Assembly (NCBI RefSeq): GCF_016583785.1
Contig: NZ_NRRU01000016.1
Coordinates: 1 to 64,000 of the forward strand
From: Rubrivivax gelatinosus
GTDB taxonomy: Bacteria; Pseudomonadota; Gammaproteobacteria; Burkholderiales; Burkholderiaceae_C
Length of the DNA: 64,000 bases
Direction of reading: 5' to 3'
In this document: piece by piece, positions 58,156 through 64,000 of the stretch
Layout: each line of letters starts with the position of its first letter
How positions within the stretch are numbered: position 1 is the stretch's first letter
The notes under the pieces: generated by a model
The model's database searches: none
What the model was told of the DNA's origin: nothing
What the model saw: only the letters and a program-made list of their open reading frames with translations
Program-made: the position numbers and the translations under genes

Positions 58156-58932
58156 ATGACGACCCAGACGCTGTCCTACGAGGTCTCCGACCTCGACTTC
58201 GAAACCGCCGTCCTCGACCGTTCGCTGGACGTGCCCGTGCTGCTGGACTGCTGGGCGCCGTGGTGCGCGCCCTGCCGTTCGCTCGGCCCCATCCTCGACA
58301 AGCTGGTCGAGGCCTACGGCGGCCGCTTCGTGCTCGCCAAGCTCAACACCGACGAGTCGCCCCAGGTGGCGCAGGCGATGGGCATCCGCAGCATCCCGCA
58401 GGTGACGCTGTTCGCCGGCGGCCGGCCGGTCGACCAGTTCCTCGGCGCGCTGCCCGAAGGCCAGATCCGCGAGTTCCTCGACCGCCACCTCGGCCCGGCC
58501 GAGGAGCCGCCCGAGGCCGAGCCCGCCTGGGGCCCGCTGGACGAAGCCGAGGCGCTGATCGCCGACGGTGCGCTGGCCGAGGCGCAGGCACTGCTCGACA
58601 CCATCCCCGAAGCCGAACGCGACGAGCGCCACGGCCGCCTCGCCAAGCGCCTGGCGCTGGCGGCCTCGGCGCCCGCGGGCGACCCGGTGGCGCTGGCCGC
58701 GCGCATCGCCGCCAACCCCAAGGACTTCGACGCCCGCTTCACGCTCGCCGCGCTGCACGCGCACCGCGGCGACTTCGCGGCCGCCTTCGAGCAGCTGCTC
58801 GACATCGTGCTGCGCGACAAGGCCGACTGGCGCGAGAAGGCGCGGCTGCAGATGGTCGAGTGGTTCGAGGTCTGCCCCGACCCCGAGGTCGTCAGCCACG
58901 GCCGGCGTTACCTCGGCATGTACCTGAACTGA
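58156..58932 (+). CDS. cnoX: Thioredoxin-TPR co-chaperone (CnoX/YbbN type)
   Basis: 258 residues. Thioredoxin domain (about 1-115) with the active site WCAPC, followed by a TPR-like C-terminal half (about 125-258). E. coli CnoX has SxxC-type variation and acts as a holdase with GroEL; here both Cys are present, so the protein could be redox-active. A terminator follows. Confidence 0.92.
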   Translation: MTTQTLSYEVSDLDFETAVLDRSLDVPVLLDCWAPWCAPCRSLGPILDKLVEAYGGRFVLAKLNTDESPQVAQAMGIRSIPQVTLFAGGRPVDQFLGALPEGQIREFLDRHLGPAEEPPEAEPAWGPLDEAEALIADGALAEAQALLDTIPEAERDERHGRLAKRLALAASAPAGDPVALAARIAANPKDFDARFTLAALHAHRGDFAAAFEQLLDIVLRDKADWREKARLQMVEWFEVCPDPEVVSHGRRYLGMYLN

Positions 58933-58966
58933 GCCTGGCGCGAGCGCGATTTCGCGCCTGAGGGCC

Positions 58967-58999
58967 GAGCCGGCGCCGCGAAGGCGCCGGCCTCGTTTT
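58967..58999 (+). terminator. Rho-independent terminator of the thioredoxin-TPR gene
   Basis: A perfect 9-bp stem GCCGGCGCC/GGCGCCGGC with loop GCGAA, followed by CTCGTTTT on the plus strand. It lies between the two convergent stops and reaches into the putA stop codon. Confidence 0.7.
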
Positions 59000-61998
59000 C
59001 AGTGGCCCATCCCGGCCAGCAGCTCGGCGTTGCCGCCGGCGGCGGCGGTGTTCACCGTCAGCGTCTGCTCGGCGCAGAAGCGGTACAGGTAGTGCGGGCC
59101 GCCGGCCTTGGGGCCGGTGCCCGACAGGCCTTCGCCGCCGAAAGGCTGAACGCCGACGACGGCGCCGATGATGTTGCGGTTGACGTAGACGTTGCCGATG
59201 CGCGCCTGCGCGGCGATGCGTTCGGCGCGGCTGTCGATGCGCGTCTGCACGCCCAGCGTCAGCCCGTAACCGAGCGCGTTGATGCGCGCCACCAGCGCGT
59301 CGACGTCGCCGCTCCAGCGCACCAGGTGCAGCACCGGGCCGAAGATCTCCTCGCGCAGCTCCTCGACGGCGCCGATCTCGAAAGCCACCGGCGGCACCAG
59401 TCGCGGCATCACCGGCACGGCCGGGCTCGGCGTCTCGCCGACCAGGCGCGCCTGCTGGCGCAGCCGCGCGATCTGGCGCGCCAGGCCGGCGTAGGCCTCG
59501 TCGTCTATGACCGGGCCGACGTCGGTGGCCAGCAGCGCCGGGTCGCCGAGCGAGAGCTCGGCCATCGCGCCGGCCAGCATCTTGAACACGCCGTCGGCTA
59601 CGCTCTCGTGCACCGCCAGCAGCCGCAGCGCCGAGCAGCGCTGGCCGGCCGAGCGGAAGGCACTCTGCACGACGGCGTCGACCACCTGCTCGGGCAGCGC
59701 GGTGCTGTCGACGATCATCGCGTTCAGGCCGCCGGTCTCGGCGATCAGCGGCACGATGGCGCCGTCCTTGGCCGCCAGCGTGCGGTTGATGAGGCGTGCC
59801 ACCTGGGTGCTGCCGGTGAAGCAGACACCGGCCGTGCGCACGTCGGCCACCAGCGCCGCGCCGACGGTCTCGCCCGGGCCGTGCAGCAGCTCGAGCGCGT
59901 CCCCGGGCACGCCGGCTTCGTGCAGCAGCGCGACGAAACGTTTCGCGACCGCCGGCGTCTGCTCGGCCGGTTTCGCGGCGACGCTGTTGCCGGCGACGAG
60001 CGCGGCCACCACCTGGCCGGCGAAGATCGCCAGCGGGAAGTTCCAGGGGCTGATGCAGACGAAGACGCCGCGGCCGTGCAGGCGCAGCGTGTTGCGCTCG
60101 CCGGTCGGGCCCGGCAGCAGCTGTTCGGCCAGCCGTGCCTCGGCCTGTTCGGCGTAGTAGCGGCAGAAGTCGGCGGCTTCGCGCACCTCGGAGATAGCGT
60201 CGCCCAGCGTCTTGTGCGCTTCCCTGACCAGCAGGCCGCAGTACTCGGGCAGGCGCTGCTCCAGCAGGTCGGCGGCGCGGCGCAGCGCCGCGGCACGTTC
60301 GGCCAGCGGGCTTGCGCTCCAGGCCGGGAAACCGGCGGCCAGACGCGCCATCGCGGCACCGGCGTCTTCGGCCCGGGTCTCGGCGACGGTTTCGACGCGG
60401 GTGGCGGCAATGGCGGCCAGCAGCGGCGCGCGCATCGCTTCGCAGGCCAGGTCGGCGCCGGCCGAGTTCGGCCGCGACGGGCCGTACAGCGCCGGCGGCA
60501 GCGGCAGGCCGGACGCGGCCACGGCCACCAGCGGCGAGGCCAGCAGCTCCTGCGGCGCCACGGCCGGGTCGGCCAGCTGGTGCACGAAGGACGAGTTGGC
60601 GCCGTTCTCCAGCAGCCGGCGCACCAGGTAGGCCAGCAGATCGCGGTGTTCACCCACCGGCGCGTAGACGCGGCAGGGCACGCTGCCGTCCTTCAGCACC
60701 TCGCGGTAGACACCTTCGCCCATGCCGTGCAGGCGCTGCATCTCGAAGGGCGTGCCGGCGGCGCGCGCCAGCTGCAGGATGGCGGCGATGGTGCCGGCGT
60801 TGTGCGACGCGAACTGCGGGAACAGCACGTCGGCGTGGCCGAACATCGCGCGCGCACAGGCCAGGTAGGAGATGTCGGTGTGCTGTTTGTGCGTGAACAG
60901 CGCGTAGGCCGGCAGCCCCAGTTCCTGCGCGCGCTTGACCTCGCCGTCCCAGTACGCGCCCTTGACCAGGCGCACCATGAAACGCAGGCCGTGGCGGCGC
61001 GCGATCGCCGCGACCTCGTCGATCAGCGCCAGCGCACGCGTCTGGTAGGCCTGCATCGCCAGGCCGAAACCCTGCCACTGCGGGCAGGCGGCGGCGATGC
61101 GCTGGGCGACGGCTTCGAAGACGTCCAGCGACAGCTCCAGCCGGTCGACCTCCTCGGCGTCGACGGTCAGGTTCAGGTTGGCCGCGGCGGCGCGTTCGAC
61201 CAGCGCCCAGACACGCGGCAGCAGCGTCTCGAAGACACGCTCGCGCTGCGCGTCCTCGTAGCGCGAGAACAGCGCCGAGAGCTTGATCGAGATGCCGTCG
61301 CGCTCCATCGGCGTGCCCGGACCGCGCGCCGCGGCGTTGGCCGCGATCGCGTCGATCGCGTTCAGATAACTCGCCTGGTAGCGCTCGGCGTCGGCTTCGG
61401 TGCGCGCGCCCTCGCCCAGCATGTCGTAGCTGAAGCGCAGCATGGGCTGCAGCTTGCGCTGCGCCGCGGCCTCCTTCATCGCTTCGTCGATGTTGCGGCC
61501 GAGCACGAACTGGCGCCCCAGCAGCTGGAGCGCCCGCACGGTGGCGGCGACGACGGTGCGCGCCCCCAGTCGCTGCAGCAGGCCGGCGGGCTGCTCGGCG
61601 TCGGGCAGGAACCGTTTGGACAGCGCGATCGCGCTTGCCGACAGGCTGGCCAGCATCTTGTGCGGGCCTTCGTCGCCGCCGGCCTCGAAGTCGGCGCGGC
61701 CGAGCTGGTCGGCGGTCAGCGCAACCGCGGTCTCGGCGTCGGGCACCCGCAGCAGCGCTTCGGCCAGGCGCATCAGCGCCAGGCCTTCGGCGCTGGAGAT
61801 CGGGTACTCGCGCAGCAGCGACTCCATCGCCCAGAACGGGGCCGGATTGGCGCGCACCGACTCGACCCAGGGGCGGGCGCTGTCGATGACGGCGTCCCAG
61901 TCGAGCCCGCCCTGCAGCGAAGCGAGCGCGGCGGCGACGGCCTCGGACTCGGGGCGGTACGGAAAGGGCAGGCGCTCGCGCGGCGACGGGACGGGCAT
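58999..61998 (-). CDS. putA: Bifunctional proline dehydrogenase / P5C dehydrogenase PutA
   Basis: 999 residues. The FAD-dependent proline dehydrogenase barrel spans about 150-470 (FMVRLVKGAYWDGEVKRAQE, QFASHNAGT). The aldehyde dehydrogenase domain spans about 540-990 (ISPWNFPLAIFAGQV, FTGSTQVARLI, and the nucleophile in SAGQRCSALR). It oxidises proline to glutamate with substrate channelling. The N-terminal ribbon-helix-helix of E. coli PutA is absent, so this is not a self-repressing type; control probably falls to the divergent Lrp-like protein. Confidence 0.95.
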   Translation of the reverse strand: MPVPSPRERLPFPYRPESEAVAAALASLQGGLDWDAVIDSARPWVESVRANPAPFWAMESLLREYPISSAEGLALMRLAEALLRVPDAETAVALTADQLGRADFEAGGDEGPHKMLASLSASAIALSKRFLPDAEQPAGLLQRLGARTVVAATVRALQLLGRQFVLGRNIDEAMKEAAAQRKLQPMLRFSYDMLGEGARTEADAERYQASYLNAIDAIAANAAARGPGTPMERDGISIKLSALFSRYEDAQRERVFETLLPRVWALVERAAAANLNLTVDAEEVDRLELSLDVFEAVAQRIAAACPQWQGFGLAMQAYQTRALALIDEVAAIARRHGLRFMVRLVKGAYWDGEVKRAQELGLPAYALFTHKQHTDISYLACARAMFGHADVLFPQFASHNAGTIAAILQLARAAGTPFEMQRLHGMGEGVYREVLKDGSVPCRVYAPVGEHRDLLAYLVRRLLENGANSSFVHQLADPAVAPQELLASPLVAVAASGLPLPPALYGPSRPNSAGADLACEAMRAPLLAAIAATRVETVAETRAEDAGAAMARLAAGFPAWSASPLAERAAALRRAADLLEQRLPEYCGLLVREAHKTLGDAISEVREAADFCRYYAEQAEARLAEQLLPGPTGERNTLRLHGRGVFVCISPWNFPLAIFAGQVVAALVAGNSVAAKPAEQTPAVAKRFVALLHEAGVPGDALELLHGPGETVGAALVADVRTAGVCFTGSTQVARLINRTLAAKDGAIVPLIAETGGLNAMIVDSTALPEQVVDAVVQSAFRSAGQRCSALRLLAVHESVADGVFKMLAGAMAELSLGDPALLATDVGPVIDDEAYAGLARQIARLRQQARLVGETPSPAVPVMPRLVPPVAFEIGAVEELREEIFGPVLHLVRWSGDVDALVARINALGYGLTLGVQTRIDSRAERIAAQARIGNVYVNRNIIGAVVGVQPFGGEGLSGTGPKAGGPHYLYRFCAEQTLTVNTAAAGGNAELLAGMGH

Positions 61999-62051
61999 GG
62001 TCGGGCTCCAGGGGACGGACGGGCGCAGTGTGAAACGTGCCGCGCCGCATC

Positions 62052-62085
62052 GGATTCGGTTTAGGCCCCGCTTGACCGAGAATCC
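62052..62085. promoter_or_regulatory. Inverted repeat in the putA/lrp divergent promoter
   Basis: GGATTCGGTT and GACCGAGAATCC form an imperfect inverted repeat, 92-nt intergenic region. It is a plausible binding site for the divergent Lrp/AsnC protein. GGATTC/GAATCC also forms a hairpin (62598-62614) just after that gene. Confidence 0.4.
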
Positions 62086-62090
62086 CACGG

Positions 62091-62591
62091 ATGGACGACA
62101 GCCTGACCGAACACGGCCACCGCGGCGGCCCGCGCGAGCTGGACAAGATAGACCGCCGCATCCTGCGCGTGCTGCAGGCCGACGGCCGCATCAGCAACCT
62201 GAAGCTGGCCGAGGCCGTGCACCTGTCGCCGACCGCAGTGCTCGAACGGGTCAAGCGCCTGACGCGCGAGGGCTACATCGTCGGCTACGAAGCGCGGCTG
62301 GACCCGACGAAACTCGGCGCCGGGTTGCTGGTCTTCGTCGAGATCCTGCTCGACCGCACCGTGCACGACGTGATGGACACCTTCAAGGCGGCGGTGCAGG
62401 TGCGCCCGGAGATCCTCGAAGCGCATCTGGTCGCCGGCGGCTTCGACTACCTGCTGAAGACACGTGTCGCCGACATGGCGGCTTATCGCGAATTCATCGG
62501 CAGCGTCATCTGGACCCTGCCCGGCGTGCGCGAGACCCGCACCTACGCGGTCATGGAAGAAGTGAAGAACAGCGCCCGCATTCCCGTTTGA
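62091..62591 (+). CDS. Lrp/AsnC family regulator, likely of putA
   Basis: 166 residues. N-terminal helix-turn-helix (LDKIDRRILRVLQADGRISN, LKLAEAVHLSPTAVLERVKRL) and C-terminal RAM ligand domain (about 85-160). The divergent position next to an RHH-less putA matches PutR/BkdR-type regulators that switch on proline use when proline binds. It may also regulate itself. Confidence 0.93.
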   Translation: MDDSLTEHGHRGGPRELDKIDRRILRVLQADGRISNLKLAEAVHLSPTAVLERVKRLTREGYIVGYEARLDPTKLGAGLLVFVEILLDRTVHDVMDTFKAAVQVRPEILEAHLVAGGFDYLLKTRVADMAAYREFIGSVIWTLPGVRETRTYAVMEEVKNSARIPV

Positions 62592-62719
62592 AATAACCGG
62601 ATTCGACGAATCCGCAGCATTCGCACCCTGCTGTTTCAATCCGTATCAGCCGATCCTGCTCTCAGGACGATGGGGCGCGGCGCGGCCGTGAGCACCATCG
62701 CAGCGCACAGGGAGTGGCG

Positions 62720-62908
62720 ATGTTCTGGAACAACGAAGGCGCCGGCGCGCCCGGCCCGACGAGCGTCATGCCGTCGGGATGGGGCGAACTGCCCGCGCAG
62801 GCCCAGCGCCGCGAACAACGCCGGCTGGAAGCAATGGAAGCTGCGGCCATCGTCGCGCTGCTGATCGCGCTGGCGCTGGAGGCCGGGCTGGCTCTGGGTC
62901 TCTACTGA
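62720..62908 (+). CDS. Small protein with C-terminal membrane helix
   Basis: 62 residues starting MFWNNEGAGAPGPTS. A soluble Arg/Glu/Gln-rich helix (QRREQRRLEAMEAA) leads into one hydrophobic segment at the C-terminus (IVALLIALALEAGLALGLY), the plan of a tail-anchored protein. A GGGAG ribosome site precedes the ATG. Not recognised. Convergent with yggS, 9 nt apart. Confidence 0.6.
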   Translation: MFWNNEGAGAPGPTSVMPSGWGELPAQAQRREQRRLEAMEAAAIVALLIALALEAGLALGLY

Positions 62909-62917
62909 GGCCGCGAC

Positions 62918-63610
62918 CTAGCGCCGGCCGAAGATCGCGGTGCCGATGCGCACCAGGGTCGCACCTTCGGCGACCGCGGCCTCGAGGTCGGCGCTCATGC
63001 CCATCGACAGCGTGTCCAGCCCCAGGCCTTCGGCGTTGAGCCGCGCCATCAGCGCACGCAGCTGCGCCAGCGGCGCACGCTGGGCCGCCGCGTCGGCCGC
63101 CGGCTCGGGGATCGCCATCAGTCCGCGCAGGCGCACCCGGTCGGCCGGCAGCGCCGCGACCGCATGCGCCAGCGCCGGCAGGTCTTCGGGCGCGCAGCCG
63201 CTCTTGGAGGCCTCGCCGCTGACGTTGACCTGCAGGCACAGCTGCATCGGCGGCAGCCAGGCCGGGCGCTGCTCGGCCAGGCGCTGGGCGATCTTCAGCC
63301 GGTCAACCGAATGCACCCAGTCAAAAGCCTCGGCCACCGGCCGCGTCTTGTTGCTCTGCAGCGGGCCGATCAGGTGCCATTCGAGCTGCGGCCGCAGATC
63401 GGCGAGTTCGCCGATCTTGGCCAGCGCTTCCTGGACGTAGTTTTCGCCGAAAGCGGCTTGGCCGGCCGCCCATGCGGCGCGCACGTCGGCGGCGGGAAAT
63501 GTCTTGGTGACGGCCAGCAGCGTGACGCTTTGCGCGTCACGGCCGGCCGCATTCGCGGCCGCGGCAATACGCCGCTTCACTTCTTGCAGGTTGCTTGAGA
63601 TGCTGCCCAT
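62918..63610 (-). CDS. yggS: YggS family pyridoxal-phosphate homeostasis protein
   Basis: 230 residues, single alanine-racemase-like barrel. The PLP Lys is in LLAVTKTFPAAD, with FGENYVQEAL and WHLIGPLQSNK as further signatures. It carries or buffers PLP. Adjacent and divergent to pilT, an arrangement common in this order. Confidence 0.95.
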   Translation of the reverse strand: MGSISSNLQEVKRRIAAAANAAGRDAQSVTLLAVTKTFPAADVRAAWAAGQAAFGENYVQEALAKIGELADLRPQLEWHLIGPLQSNKTRPVAEAFDWVHSVDRLKIAQRLAEQRPAWLPPMQLCLQVNVSGEASKSGCAPEDLPALAHAVAALPADRVRLRGLMAIPEPAADAAAQRAPLAQLRALMARLNAEGLGLDTLSMGMSADLEAAVAEGATLVRIGTAIFGRR

Positions 63611-63651
63611 AATCGTTCGATCACTGGGCGATTCGCCTGCCCTCGCGTCGT

Positions 63652-64000
63652 ATGGACATCACCCAGCTGCTCGCATTCTCGGTCAAGAACAAGGCCTCCG
63701 ACCTGCATCTGTCGGCCGGCCTGCCGCCGATGATCCGCGTGCACGGCGACGTCCGCCGCATCAATGTCGAGCCGCTGGACCACAAGATGGTCTACGACAT
63801 CATGAACGACGCCCAGCGCAAGCATTACGAAGACACGCTGGAGTGCGACTTCAGCTTCGAGATCCAGGGCCTGGCGCGTTTTCGTGTCAACGCGTTCAAC
63901 CAGAACCGCGGCGCGGGCGCGGTGTTCCGCACGATCCCGAGCAAGATCCTGACGCTGGAACAGCTGGGCACGCCCAAGGTCTTCGCCGACCTGGCGCTCA
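63652..64000 (+). CDS. pilT: Twitching motility ATPase PilT, 5' part
   Basis: The first 116 residues of PilT, cut by the window end. It starts MDITQLLAFSVKNKASDLHL and contains LPPMIRVHGDVRRIN, the N-terminal PAS-like domain of the retraction ATPase of type IV pili. The Walker motifs would lie beyond the edge. The organism therefore probably makes type IV pili. Confidence 0.95.
   Translation, partial: MDITQLLAFSVKNKASDLHLSAGLPPMIRVHGDVRRINVEPLDHKMVYDIMNDAQRKHYEDTLECDFSFEIQGLARFRVNAFNQNRGAGAVFRTIPSKILTLEQLGTPKVFADLAL

Overview
The window is very GC-rich, densely coded DNA from a betaproteobacterium, most likely order Burkholderiales (Rubrivivax/Roseateles/Ideonella-like). The evidence is the gene repertoire (Bug-type periplasmic binding protein, ProC/UbiA, an RHH-less PutA beside an Lrp gene, yggS next to pilT, an OxyR-KatA-Dps group), GC-biased third positions, and dispersed GC-rich intergenic hairpin repeats. 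No species can be named from the sequence alone. No rRNA, tRNA, CRISPR array, prophage or insertion sequence was seen. No gap without a gene exceeds about 290 bases; the larger gaps hold terminators, operators or repeats, which are listed.

Layout. 1-2375: end of a pnt transhydrogenase operon and a divergent Crp/Fnr-type regulator. 2359-8206: a minus-strand catabolic cluster (MFS transporter, AtoDA-like CoA-transferase, cupin, SDR, cyclase-fold hydrolase, BKACE), apparently feeding a beta-keto acid to acetoacetate and acyl-CoA. 8491-17729: small membrane-segment protein, NCS2 pyrimidine/purine permease, RlpA lipoprotein, a 1856-residue double-lipase/CHAT-protease protein, and a hemolysin-III-type membrane protein. 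17984-20686: a nitrate/sulfonate-type ABC importer. 20683-23816: mmsA coupled to a TPR diguanylate cyclase, with an attenuator-like terminator upstream of mmsA. 24092-31107: YecA-type protein, Hsp70-like protein, TetR regulator, UspA, phosphoesterase, PEP carboxykinase, MOSC protein. 31097-39980: AbrB-type transporter, Old Yellow Enzyme, RlmJ, a three-repeat barrel-like protein, tgt-queA (queuosine), recG. 40059-43798: large lipoprotein, proC, ubiA.

43804-47363 is the most notable region: a near-consensus LexA box, then a radical-SAM protein with an HhH segment, a DUF4130-UdgX fusion carrying the covalent-histidine loop of UdgX, and an AlkB-like dioxygenase overlapping it by 4 nt. This looks like an SOS-controlled DNA-lesion cassette. 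It is followed by a VapBC pair with a perfect palindrome upstream, prfC, and a peroxide-stress group (dps, katA with a tiny overlapping membrane ORF, a PAS chemoreceptor, oxyR). 55016-64000: glutamate dehydrogenase, OmpA-like lipoprotein, Bug protein, thioredoxin-TPR co-chaperone, putA with divergent lrp, a small membrane protein, yggS and the start of pilT.

Themes: amino-acid and organic-acid carbon flow (gdhA, putA, proC, mmsA, pckG, BKACE cluster) and stress or DNA-damage responses (LexA cassette, OxyR/KatA/Dps, RecG, UspA, VapBC). The CHAT-lipase protein and the LexA cassette are the best candidates for little-described biology.
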